Shown here piece after piece: positions 55,456 to 63,761 of a stretch of DNA of 64,000 bases. The notes below the pieces were generated by a model that had not been told where the DNA came from, ran no database searches, and was given only the letters and a program-made list of their open reading frames with translations. The position numbers and the translations under genes were made by a program. The stretch is from Arthrobacter sp. Y-9. Its GTDB lineage: Bacteria > Actinomycetota > Actinomycetes > Actinomycetales > Micrococcaceae. The stretch lies in assembly GCF_029690065.1 (NCBI RefSeq), contig NZ_CP121463.1, positions 2,046,001-2,110,000 of the forward strand, given 5' to 3'. Position 1 is the first letter of the stretch; each line of letters begins with the position of its first letter.

Positions 55456-56466
55456 TCAGAGGTCACTCCCGGCACGCTCGTGTGACTCGGTATGAGCCTC
55501 CGTGACGTCTGATTCCAGGCCCGGAACGAGCGTCAGTTTTCCGCCGGGATGGCCCGTGGACAGGAAGCGGTGAGCCTTCGGAGCCTCGGACAACGGGTAG
55601 CTGCGGCTCAACGGGACGCGCAGCAGACCCCGGCCTGCGAGCGTCACCAGGTCCTCGCGCGCCGCGTCCCGGAATGTCCCACTCTCGGGCTTGGTGCCGG
55701 CGAGCGCCTGGAACCCGTGTTCCTCGGCCTGGCGGGGAGCGGCGACGGTGACGATGCGCTGCCGGTCGGAGACGAGGGACAACGACACCTCCACGGCTTC
55801 GTCGGTGCCTGCGGCGTCCAGTGCGGCATCCACTCCGGCGCGTTTGAGAGAACGGACTGCTTCCTCAACCCGCTCCTGCAACCCGGGCCCGTAGCGGACC
55901 GGAGTCCCGCCGAGTGCCCGGACGTCCTCCGCCCGGGCCTCACTCGCCGTGCCGATCACGGTGATGCCCCGCAGCGCCGCGAGCTGAAGGACGATGGACC
56001 CGACCGCGCCCGACGCCCCATGCAGCAGAAGAGTCTCGCCGGCGGTCGCGCCGACCGCGTGCAGCATCTCCGCCGCGGTGGTCCCCGCCAGCAGGAGATT
56101 CGCGCCTTCCTCGACATCAAGCGACGGCGGACGGTGCAGGACCTTCTCGGCCGGCACCGTGAGTTCCGTGGCATAGCCGCCACGGACCCGGAAGGCGAGC
56201 ACCTCGTCGCCGATCGCGACGGGGCCTGTCACCGCCGTCGTGCCGGGACCCACCGCCACCACGGTGCCGGCGACCTCGTAGCCGATAGCGACCGGTAGCT
56301 GCTGACCCGTACGCGGCGCCGCGACGTGCTTGGCATCGGCCGGGTTGACCCCGGCGGCCCGCACGGAGATCGTCACTTCTCCGGGCCCGGGCTTCGTGGG
56401 AGCGTATTCGACGAACTCCCATCCTTCAGGGCTTCCCCATTCCGACGCGATCCAGTGCCGTGCCAT
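55456..56466 (-). CDS. Zinc-independent quinone reductase-like MDR protein
   Basis: A 336-residue medium-chain dehydrogenase/reductase. AGVNPADAKHVAAP, GYEVAGTVVAVGPG, GGYATELTVPAEKV, the Rossmann motif LLHGASGAVGSIVLQLAALRG (about residue 150) and the C-terminal KAHRFLSTGHPGGKLTLVP are present. It lacks the cysteine ligands of structural zinc, so it is of the NADPH quinone or enone reductase type. It is a lone gene with a plus-strand GNAT gene divergent. The substrate is unknown. Confidence 0.88.
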   Translation of the reverse strand: MARHWIASEWGSPEGWEFVEYAPTKPGPGEVTISVRAAGVNPADAKHVAAPRTGQQLPVAIGYEVAGTVVAVGPGTTAVTGPVAIGDEVLAFRVRGGYATELTVPAEKVLHRPPSLDVEEGANLLLAGTTAAEMLHAVGATAGETLLLHGASGAVGSIVLQLAALRGITVIGTASEARAEDVRALGGTPVRYGPGLQERVEEAVRSLKRAGVDAALDAAGTDEAVEVSLSLVSDRQRIVTVAAPRQAEEHGFQALAGTKPESGTFRDAAREDLVTLAGRGLLRVPLSRSYPLSEAPKAHRFLSTGHPGGKLTLVPGLESDVTEAHTESHERAGSDL

Positions 56467-56741
56467 GAGATCTCCTTCTGTCGAATGCCTACCGGCTTTC
56501 AGATGACTGCCTGTCGAAGGCCGGCCGATTCCGGCCCTTTGCTACTCCCGCGACTGCTCTTCCCGCATCTTTCCGCGCCCCAATCGGTTGCGCGGCGATG
56601 CCTGCCCGTTGCCCGTGCTGTCGTTCGACCGTACTCCCGTGTGTCACTCCTGCGCCTCCGAGAGGACATCTCACAAGACGAACACCGTTCCGGGAGACAA
56701 TCTTCACCCACCCCACGGAATCTCAGGATTACAGTGGTTGG

Positions 56742-57275
56742 ATGCTGCCTTCCCCCACGTCACGCCTCCGTTTCCGGGACATGACCCCGGCTGACCTGGA
56801 CGCGATGGCCCGGCTTCTCGGTGATCCCACCGTGATGGAGTTCTACCCCCGCCCGAAGACCAGGCCCGAGGCGCTGGCGTGGATCGAATGGAACCAGCGC
56901 AACTACCGCGAGCTCGGTCACGGACTCTGGATCGTGGAGGACCACGACGGCACCTTCCTCGGGGACTGCGGTCTCACGTGGCAGCGGGTCAATGGCCTGC
57001 CCCGCCTCGAAGTGGGCTACCACGTCATGCCGGAGTTCCAGGGCCGGGGTCTGGCCACGGAAGCTGCTCAAGCGTGCCGGGACTTCGCACGGGACGTGCT
57101 CGGTGCTCAGGAACTCGTCGCGATCATCCACCCGGAGAACCGGGCATCCCGGCGGGTGGCGGAGAAACTCGGCATGGTGCAGGGCCCGGATGATCACGGG
57201 GATTCGGGAGCTCTCGAGGGCACCGGACCGGCCCGGACCGTCATGGCCATGGAGTTTCCTCGGCCTCGTCCGTGA
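56742..57275 (+). CDS. GNAT-family N-acetyltransferase, RimJ/RimL-like
   Basis: A 177-residue acetyltransferase. TSRLRFRDMTPADLDAMARLL at the start, EVGYHVMPEFQGRGLATEA (acetyl-CoA loop Q/R-x-x-G-x-G/A) and IHPENRASRRVAEKLGM are the family pattern for enzymes that acetylate small amines or protein N-termini. ATG at 56742 is chosen since the fold starts there; a frame open from 56598 encodes no conserved residues. TACAGT ends seven bases before the ATG and no Shine-Dalgarno exists, so the mRNA is probably leaderless. The target is unknown. Confidence 0.88.
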   Translation: MLPSPTSRLRFRDMTPADLDAMARLLGDPTVMEFYPRPKTRPEALAWIEWNQRNYRELGHGLWIVEDHDGTFLGDCGLTWQRVNGLPRLEVGYHVMPEFQGRGLATEAAQACRDFARDVLGAQELVAIIHPENRASRRVAEKLGMVQGPDDHGDSGALEGTGPARTVMAMEFPRPRP

Positions 57276-57374
57276 GCTCCCTTGAATCCGTGAGGCCCCG
57301 TGGTCCCCTGGCGTGCGCTCGCAGAGTCCGTCCGCCTCCGGCCTTCCCACCCGGACCGTGGCACCGGACGGGTG

Positions 57375-57746
57375 TCACTCCAGATGTTCCAACAGATAGG
57401 CGCGCAGCACCTGGGCGTGATTGATCTCGCGATCTTTCGCCGCGTAGAGCAACTCGACGTCCCGGCCCTCCCTCACGAGTCCGATCACGTGGTCCACCGG
57501 TACCGGGTGCTCATCGAGCTCCTCCCGGTACAGCGTGGTGAACTCCTCGAAGCGGGATGCCATGTGGGCGAACTCCGTCCGGAGTGGGCCGGACGGGGCG
57601 ATGTCCTTGAGCCACTCGTCCAGCGCGGCCATCTCCTTGCTCACCCCGCGCGGCCAGAGCCGGTCCACGAGGATGCGGTACCGGCCTTCGACGGGCTCGT
57701 CGTAGATCCGGGCGGTGGTCAATTGTCCAAGCTGCTGATTCGTCAT
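57375..57746 (-). CDS. DUF488 family protein
   Basis: A 123-residue DUF488 protein. IYDEPVEGRYRILVDRLWPRGVSKE with the conserved RLWPRG, WLKDIAPS and LLYAAKDREINHAQVLRAYL are the usual landmarks. The family is of unknown function. It is a single gene on the minus strand ending 99 bp after the GNAT gene on the plus strand, with no recognisable promoter partner. Confidence 0.88.
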   Translation of the reverse strand: MTNQQLGQLTTARIYDEPVEGRYRILVDRLWPRGVSKEMAALDEWLKDIAPSGPLRTEFAHMASRFEEFTTLYREELDEHPVPVDHVIGLVREGRDVELLYAAKDREINHAQVLRAYLLEHLE

Positions 57747-57864
57747 GGTTCATGCTAGGCACCGCGGATCCATGGAGACCCAGGTGAAGGTCTTTATGTG
57801 GACAACCGGCCGGGCCACGCCCTGTGAGGTTCCGCTGACCGTCTGGGCAGCCCAGGCGCTCCGG

Positions 57865-58278
57865 TCAGGACGCCGTCACGGTGAACGTCATCCGCTGCCC
57901 GTCGAGTTCGTAGCGGTCGCTGAGTTCAGGCCGGACCTCGAACTCGTAGATGATGGTCGTCGTCCCCGTGGAGACCGCGGTGAAGGTCTCCACCTGTTCC
58001 GAAGGTCCCCCGATAGGCCGTCGCTCGGCGGGAGGCTCCTTCCAGACTTCGGCGAGATGAGATCCCGGGCCTTCGACGCGCACCCAGCGGTATCCGACGG
58101 AAGAATTGGTCATGCCGAGATCGATGATGACCCGGCCGCCCACGGGGACTGTCGCAGCGGTGTGGTCCTTGTCCAGACGGACCTCCGGCGCCGCACATGC
58201 GCTGGCGGCGAAGGCCAGCCAGACTGCCGGAACCGACACCAGCACCGCGCGCCGGCTCGTTGATGATCCTGACGCCAT
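57865..58278 (-). CDS. Chagasin-like (I42) protease inhibitor lipoprotein
   Basis: A 137-residue secreted lipoprotein: SRR, a hydrophobic run and the lipobox SAC with Cys28. The mature part has the immunoglobulin-like layout of chagasin-family inhibitors of papain-type cysteine proteases, with TNSSVGYRW in place of the NPTTGxxW loop and VRPEL in place of the RPW loop. The central GxGG loop is less clear. ATG at 58278 has GGGGGAG upstream; an ATG nine codons earlier lacks this. The inhibitor role is inferred from weak motifs. Confidence 0.65.
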   Translation of the reverse strand: MASGSSTSRRAVLVSVPAVWLAFAASACAAPEVRLDKDHTAATVPVGGRVIIDLGMTNSSVGYRWVRVEGPGSHLAEVWKEPPAERRPIGGPSEQVETFTAVSTGTTTIIYEFEVRPELSDRYELDGQRMTFTVTAS

Positions 58279-58354
58279 TCCCCTGCTCCCCCGATGACCG
58301 GCCATGGTCGGAGTGTACCCGCACGGCGTACGCCGGGCCGGTTACAGTGGCACC

Positions 58355-59263
58355 GTGAACTCTTCCAGTGCCGGCCGTTACGCCCCGTCCCCCAGCGGTG
58401 ACCTGCATCTGGGCAACCTCCGTACCGCCTTGCTGGCCTGGCTCTTCGCCCGCAGCACGGACCGTCGTTTCCTTCTGCGAGTGGAGGATCTGGACAGAGT
58501 CCGGGCGCGTGCCGAAGAGTCGCAGCTCCGCGACCTCGAGGCCGTGGGCGTGACCTGGGACGGACCAGCGGTCCGCCAGTCCGAACGCGGAGGGCTTCAC
58601 GATGCCGCCCTCGAAACGCTGATCCTCGATGGCCGGACCTTCGAATGCTTCTGCACCCGCCGCGACATCGCCGAGGCGACGTCCGCAGCGCACGGCGCGA
58701 TTCCCCTGTACCCCGGGACCTGCCGGAACCTCGGTGATGCCGAACGCGCGGTACGGCGCCGGGAACGCCCTGCCGCGCTGCGCTTCCGCTCCGGGGGCGG
58801 CACGGAGCACTTCACCGACACCCTGGCGGGCGACTACGCGGGTCCGGTGGACGACGTGGTCCTGCGCAGGAACGACGGAGCCGTCGCCTACAACCTCGCG
58901 GTCGTGGTCGACGACGCCGACCAGGGCGTGGACCAGGTGGTGCGCGGCGACGATCTCCTCGCCTCCACACCCACCCAGATCCGCCTGGCGCGCACCCTGG
59001 GCCACGCGCCGCCGTCGTACGCCCATGTGCCGCTCGTGCTCGGGCCGGAAGGCAAGAGACTGGCCAAGCGCGACGGCGCGGTGACGCTCGGCGACCTGGC
59101 CGCCGCAGGCTGGGACGCGACGGAGGTCCGCGACGCGCTGCTGGCATCGCTGGGTCTGCCCGGCGGCGGGCTGGAGAACGCCCTGGCGTCCTTCGACCCG
59201 GAACGGCTCCCCCGCGAACCCTGGGTGTTCCGCGGCACACTGAGCCACGGCACACCCGGCTGA
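58355..59263 (+). CDS. gluQ: Glutamyl-Q tRNA(Asp) synthetase
   Basis: A 302-residue paralog of the catalytic domain of glutamyl-tRNA synthetase without the anticodon-binding domain, which transfers glutamate to the queuosine base of tRNA-Asp. HIGH is HLGN (GDLHLGNLRTALLAWL), the lost KMSKS is KRLAKRDGA, and the zinc site is CFC...YPGTC. GTG at 58355 is chosen because TACAGT ends seven bases before it and YAPSPSG follows soon; no Shine-Dalgarno is seen. It lies 38 bp before valS and could share its transcript. Confidence 0.93.
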   Translation: MNSSSAGRYAPSPSGDLHLGNLRTALLAWLFARSTDRRFLLRVEDLDRVRARAEESQLRDLEAVGVTWDGPAVRQSERGGLHDAALETLILDGRTFECFCTRRDIAEATSAAHGAIPLYPGTCRNLGDAERAVRRRERPAALRFRSGGGTEHFTDTLAGDYAGPVDDVVLRRNDGAVAYNLAVVVDDADQGVDQVVRGDDLLASTPTQIRLARTLGHAPPSYAHVPLVLGPEGKRLAKRDGAVTLGDLAAAGWDATEVRDALLASLGLPGGGLENALASFDPERLPREPWVFRGTLSHGTPG

Positions 59264-59301
59264 GGACCGCCGCGTGCACCAGGCATGAAAGAATTGTTCT
59301 C

Positions 59302-61917
59302 ATGACTGATGCGACGCAGGGTACAGACACGCCCGAAGCCACCACCGTTCCCGACAAGCCGGCCCTCGAGGGCCTGGAAGCCAAGCTCACCGAGCGGTGG
59401 CTGGCCGACGGGACCTACAAGTTCCAGCAGGACACCACCCGGGGTGAGGTCTACTCGATCGACACTCCCCCTCCCACCGCTTCCGGCTCGCTGCACGTGG
59501 GCCACATGTTCTCCTTCACCCAGACGGACGTTCTCGCGCGCTACCAGCGTATGCAGGGCAAGAACGTCTTCTATCCGATGGGCTGGGACGACAACGGTCT
59601 GCCCACTGAGCGCCGCGTCCAGAACTACTACGGCGTCCGCTGCGATCCGGCCATCCCGTACCAGGAGGGCTACCAGCCCCCGGCCGAGCCGGCGAAGAAC
59701 CAGCGTGACTGGGACGTCGTGTCCCGTCGCAACTTCATCGAGCTGTGCGAGCGCCTGGCCGTCGAGGACGAGAAGGTCTTCGAGCACCTGTTCAAGACCC
59801 TCGGGCTCTCCGTGGACTGGGACATGACCTACCGCACCATCGATGACGCCTCGCGCGCCGTCTCCCAGCGCGCCTTCCTGGCGAACCACGCGGCCGGGGA
59901 CGCCTACCTGGCCGAGGCACCGACCCTCTGGGACGTGACGTTCCGGACCGCCGTGGCACAGGCCGAGCTCGAGGACCGCGAAGTCGCCGGCGCGTACCAC
60001 CGGTACCCGTTCTTCACCGAGGACGGCGAGAAGATCTTCATCGAGACCACGCGTCCCGAGCTGCTCGCCGCATGCGCCGCCCTCGTGGCGAACCCGGACG
60101 ACGAGCGCTACCAGCCGCTGTTCGGCAAGAAGGTCACCTCGCCGCTGTTCGGCGTCGAGGTCGAGGTCAGGGCCCACCCGTTGGCCAAGGCCGACAAGGG
60201 TTCCGGCATCGCCATGGTCTGCACCTTCGGCGACCTGACCGACGTCACCTGGTGGCGCGAGCTGCAGCTGCCCACCCGCGCGATCATCGGCCGCGACGGC
60301 CGCATCCTCGCCGAGACACCCGAGTGGATCACCACCGACGCCGGCCGTGAAGCCTACGAGCGGATCGCCGGCAAGACCGCGTTCTCCGCGAAGGAGGCCG
60401 TGGTCGAGATGCTCCGCGAGCAGGACCTTCTGGACGGCGAGCCGAAGAAGATCATGCACGCCGTGAACTTCTTCGAGAAGGGCGACAAGCCCCTCGAAGT
60501 GGTGACCAGCCGTCAGTGGTACATCCGCAACGGCGGCCGCGATGAGGACCGTCGCGAGCGTCTCATCCAGCGAGGCCGGGAGATCGACTTCCACCCGGCC
60601 TTCATGCGGTCCCGCTACGAGAACTGGATCGAGGGCCTCAACGGTGACTGGCTGGTCTCCCGCCAGCGCTTCTTCGGTGTGCCCGTGCCGGTCTGGTACG
60701 GCCTCGACGCCGAGGGCAACCCGGACTACGAGAACCCGATCGTCCCCGCCGACGAGATGCTTCCCGTGGACCCCGCCGCGGACGTGGCCCCCGGTTACAC
60801 CGAGGACCAGCGCGGCGTGCCCGGCGGCTTCATCGGCGACGCCGACGTCCTGGACACCTGGGCCACCTCCGCGCTGACCCCGCAGATCGTGGGCGGCTGG
60901 AGCCGTGACGAGGACCTCTTCGCCAAGGTGTTCCCGTTCGACCTCCGCCCGCAGGGCCACGACATCATCCGCACCTGGCTCTTCTCCTCGGTGGTCCGCG
61001 CCGACGCGCTCCAGAATGTGGCGCCGTGGAAGCATGCCGCCATCTCCGGCTGGATCCTGGACCCGGACCGCAAGAAGATGTCCAAGTCCAAGGGCAATGT
61101 GGTGGTCCCGACCGCCGTCCTCGAGGAGTTCGGTTCGGACGCCGTCCGCTACTGGGCCTCCTCTGCCAAGCTCGGCGCGGACACCGCGTACGAGATCGCC
61201 CAGATGAAGATCGGCCGCCGCCTGGCCATCAAGCTGCTCAACGCGTCCAAGTTCGTCCTGAACCTCGGCGCCACCGAGGCCTCCGTGCTGACGGCCGACA
61301 GTGCGGTGCTGACGAACGCCCTGGACCGCGGTCTGCTGACGCAGCTCGCCGAGGTGGTCCGCCAGGCCACGGACGCGTTCGAGAAGTACGACTACGCCCG
61401 CGCCCTGCAGGTGACCGAGTCCTTCTTCTGGCAGTTCACGGACGACTACGTCGAGCTCATCAAGGACCGTGCCTACGGCGCTCAGGGCGAGGAAGGACAG
61501 GCGTCCGTCCTCGCCGCCCTGGCGACCACGCTGGATGCGCTCCTGCGCCTCTTCGCGCCGTTCCTGCCGTTCGCGACCGAAGAGGTGTGGAGCTGGTGGC
61601 GCACCGGGTCCGTGCACCGCGCCGCGTGGCCGGCCCCGCTGGAGGGCATCGACGGCGACGTCGCTCTGCTCGCCACGGTCGGTGAGGCCCTCTCCGGTCT
61701 CCGCAAGGCGAAGTCCGAAGCGAAGGTCAAGCAGCGCACCGAGGTCCTGCAGGCGACGGTCTCCGGTCCCGCCGCGCGGATCGCGCAGCTCGAGGCCGGT
61801 CTCGCCGATCTGAAGGCCGCGGCGAACGCCCGCGAGGTCTCCCTGGTGGAGGCCGACGGCGAGCTCACCGTCAGCGAGGTTGAATTGGCTCCGGCTGAGG
61901 CGCCGGCGCAGGCTTGA
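59302..61917 (+). CDS. valS: Valyl-tRNA synthetase
   Basis: An 871-residue class Ia synthetase for tRNA-Val. PPPTASGSLHVGHMFSFTQTD carries the HIGH motif, FYPMGWDDNGLPTERRVQNYYG follows, the editing domain has ETTRPELLAACAALVANPDD, and KKMSKSKGN is the KMSKS motif. The sequence is of the archaea-like ValS form found in some actinobacteria, with a short C-terminal coiled coil from about residue 820. Its ATG has only a weak ribosome-binding site. A strong terminator comes 59 bp after it. Confidence 0.96.
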   Translation: MTDATQGTDTPEATTVPDKPALEGLEAKLTERWLADGTYKFQQDTTRGEVYSIDTPPPTASGSLHVGHMFSFTQTDVLARYQRMQGKNVFYPMGWDDNGLPTERRVQNYYGVRCDPAIPYQEGYQPPAEPAKNQRDWDVVSRRNFIELCERLAVEDEKVFEHLFKTLGLSVDWDMTYRTIDDASRAVSQRAFLANHAAGDAYLAEAPTLWDVTFRTAVAQAELEDREVAGAYHRYPFFTEDGEKIFIETTRPELLAACAALVANPDDERYQPLFGKKVTSPLFGVEVEVRAHPLAKADKGSGIAMVCTFGDLTDVTWWRELQLPTRAIIGRDGRILAETPEWITTDAGREAYERIAGKTAFSAKEAVVEMLREQDLLDGEPKKIMHAVNFFEKGDKPLEVVTSRQWYIRNGGRDEDRRERLIQRGREIDFHPAFMRSRYENWIEGLNGDWLVSRQRFFGVPVPVWYGLDAEGNPDYENPIVPADEMLPVDPAADVAPGYTEDQRGVPGGFIGDADVLDTWATSALTPQIVGGWSRDEDLFAKVFPFDLRPQGHDIIRTWLFSSVVRADALQNVAPWKHAAISGWILDPDRKKMSKSKGNVVVPTAVLEEFGSDAVRYWASSAKLGADTAYEIAQMKIGRRLAIKLLNASKFVLNLGATEASVLTADSAVLTNALDRGLLTQLAEVVRQATDAFEKYDYARALQVTESFFWQFTDDYVELIKDRAYGAQGEEGQASVLAALATTLDALLRLFAPFLPFATEEVWSWWRTGSVHRAAWPAPLEGIDGDVALLATVGEALSGLRKAKSEAKVKQRTEVLQATVSGPAARIAQLEAGLADLKAAANAREVSLVEADGELTVSEVELAPAEAPAQA

Positions 61918-61975
61918 GTCGAGCGCAGGACTGAGCCGATCGCATGACTGAGTCGCGGCGCCAGGTGCCGTGACA

Positions 61976-62017
61976 CCGAAAGGGGTGGCCCCGGATCTTC
62001 CGGGGTCACCCCTTCGG
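61976..62017. terminator. Terminator after valS
   Basis: Arms CCGAAAGGGGTGG-CCCCGG and CCGGGG-T-CACCCC-TTCGG form a stem of about 17 pairs with small bulges. The next promoter, with TATGCT at 62021-62026, starts right after it. Confidence 0.85.
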
Positions 62018-62087
62018 CGTTATGCTAGGGTTGCTTCACATTCAGGCGTTCCGACCGCCTGCCCGAGACGCCGAAGGAGGTGTGACC

Positions 62088-62159
62088 ATGACTGTCACGC
62101 TCACTGTCGCCATGCCCGGCGACGCTTCGACACTCCACACCTCCCCCGTCTCCGCCTGA
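62088..62159 (+). CDS. Candidate 23-residue leader peptide upstream of rsgA
   Basis: A 24-codon frame, MTVTLTVAMPGDASTLHTSPV and two more residues, preceded by a near-perfect ribosome-binding site (AAGGAGGTG ending four bases before the ATG). It sits about 55 bases after a promoter-like TATGCT and 99 bases before the rsgA start, on the same strand. No protein family is expected at this size. Its strong initiation signal contrasts with the weak one of rsgA, which suggests a regulatory leader. It is rich in Thr, Ser and Val codons but has no single-codon run, so an attenuation signal is not obvious. Confidence 0.5.
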   Translation: MTVTLTVAMPGDASTLHTSPVSA

Positions 62160-62258
62160 GCCGCATTCCTTCCCGCGCCGTCCGCACTCCGTCCCTCCGG
62201 GACGCACCGCACCGCGCCACAAGCTGCGGCAGGAGACCTCCACGAAAGAGTCTCCACT
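62160..62258 (+). promoter_or_regulatory. Leader segment between the short ORF and rsgA
   Basis: A GC-rich 99-base stretch with a small CGTCCC-TCC-GGGACG hairpin (62189-62203, approximate) and no U-run. It may fold differently depending on translation of the short ORF. Confidence 0.35.
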
Positions 62259-63371
62259 GTGACTTCTTCACTGCATGACACCTTTGATTCCCCACAGCTC
62301 CGCGCCCACGGCTGGGACCCGGAGTGGCAGGAGACCTTCTCAGGGCTCGCCGAGCCCGGAACTCTCCCGGCCCGGGTGCTCCGGGCCGAACGCGGCCTCT
62401 GCGAGGTCATCACCGCTCACGGACCGGACCGCGTCCAGCTCCACGGCTCCCCCGGCGTCGGCCACGGCCTCTGGCCGACCACGGGAGACTGGATCTCCAT
62501 GGTCCCCGCCACGAGCGCGACGGCGGCGCATCTGGGTTCCGTCCTGCCGCGGCGGACACTGCTGGCCCGCGCGACGGCGGCCGGCAGCTCCCAGGAGCAG
62601 GCACTCGCCGCGAACGTCGACACCGTCGTGGTGGCGGTGTCGCTGGCGAGCCCGCTCCGGCACTCCCGCACGGAGCGGCTCCTGGCCCTCGCCTGGGCCT
62701 CGGGCGCGACGCCCGTCGTGGCATTGACGAAAGCCGACACTCATCCGGACCCGAAAGCGGCGCTTGAGGAACTGGGACCGGTGGCACTCGGTGTCAGGGT
62801 CGTCGCCACGAGCGCCGAGACCGAGGAAGGCCTGGACGAACTCCGCGCCGCACTCAGCGGCACCGTGGCCCTCATCGGGCCTTCCGGAGCCGGCAAGTCC
62901 AGTCTGGGCAATCGACTGCTGGGAGAAGATCTCCTGGCCACGGGAGATGTCCGCGCCGTCGATGGGAAGGGACGCCACACCACCGCCTGGCGGGAACTGC
63001 TGCCGATGCCCGACGGCGGCGTGCTCCTGGATACCCCCGGCCTGAGGTCCGCGGGGGTCACCGGTTCCGAGGAGGGGGTCAGCGACGCCTTCTCCGACCT
63101 GGAGGAGCTGTCCGAGCGGTGCAGGTTCTCGGATTGCGCCCACACGAGCGAACCAGGGTGTGCCGTGCAGGCGGCGATCTCCGCGGGCACGCTCACGGAG
63201 CGCCGGCTGCAGAGCTACCGAAAGCTCCAGCGGGAGGCGGAACGCATGGCGGCCCGCACTGACGCGAGGCTGCGCTCCGAACGGCTGGCCCAGATGAAGT
63301 CGATGGCGCATCAGCACCGGGCTTTCGCCAAGGAGCGGGGACTCGCGAAGAACCGCGACCGTCGCCGCTGA
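62259..63371 (+). CDS. rsgA: Ribosome small subunit-dependent GTPase RsgA
   Basis: A 370-residue circularly permuted GTPase that checks 30S maturation. An N-terminal OB-like domain is followed by the G motifs in the permuted order TKAD, GPSGAGKSSLGN and DTPGLRS, and a C-terminal zinc domain with Cys and His ligands (CRFSDCAHTSEPGC). A basic helical tail ends the protein. GTG at 62259 has only a poor ribosome-binding site. The gene follows a short leader ORF and has its own promoter, so it is separate from valS. Confidence 0.93.
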   Translation: MTSSLHDTFDSPQLRAHGWDPEWQETFSGLAEPGTLPARVLRAERGLCEVITAHGPDRVQLHGSPGVGHGLWPTTGDWISMVPATSATAAHLGSVLPRRTLLARATAAGSSQEQALAANVDTVVVAVSLASPLRHSRTERLLALAWASGATPVVALTKADTHPDPKAALEELGPVALGVRVVATSAETEEGLDELRAALSGTVALIGPSGAGKSSLGNRLLGEDLLATGDVRAVDGKGRHTTAWRELLPMPDGGVLLDTPGLRSAGVTGSEEGVSDAFSDLEELSERCRFSDCAHTSEPGCAVQAAISAGTLTERRLQSYRKLQREAERMAARTDARLRSERLAQMKSMAHQHRAFAKERGLAKNRDRRR

Positions 63372-63761
63372 GCCGGCGGGACCACGAGCCGTCCCGGTCC
63401 GGGCAAAGGGGAAGCCCCATCGGCGTGTTGCCGTCGGTGGGGCTTCGACTTTCGGCTGCCTGGTGACGGACCGGCAGTCTGGCGGAATCCTCGGGTCTTC
63501 AGGTCTTCCCGCCTCGTCACTGGCGGCGAGTTCCCGACTTCGCCGATGGCTGCGTCAGGAGTCCCTCATCTCTGAATCTCTGGCTTCCGCGTCCTCTCCT
63601 TGCGGAGTGGTACTCACCATTGTGAACCTGCCCGCTGAGCAGGACAAGGCCTCCGGAAGAACTACTCCGATGTGATTCCGGGGCGTCGGTTTCCGTGCCC
63701 GTGTGCCGACATCACCGAGCACGCGCACCGCAGGCCGGGCACTCTGTGGCACAGTAGTGGC
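63372..63761. other. 390-bp gap between rsgA and the glycosylase gene
   Basis: It holds a terminator at 63411-63446 and then about 310 bp without a credible gene; the short frames here have no conserved features. The end of the gap forms the weak promoter region of the plus-strand glycosylase gene. Confidence 0.6.
63411..63446. terminator. Terminator after rsgA
   Basis: Arms GAAGCCCCA and TGGGGCTTC close a hairpin with an inner CGGC/GCCG stem, 40 bp after the rsgA stop. Confidence 0.75.
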
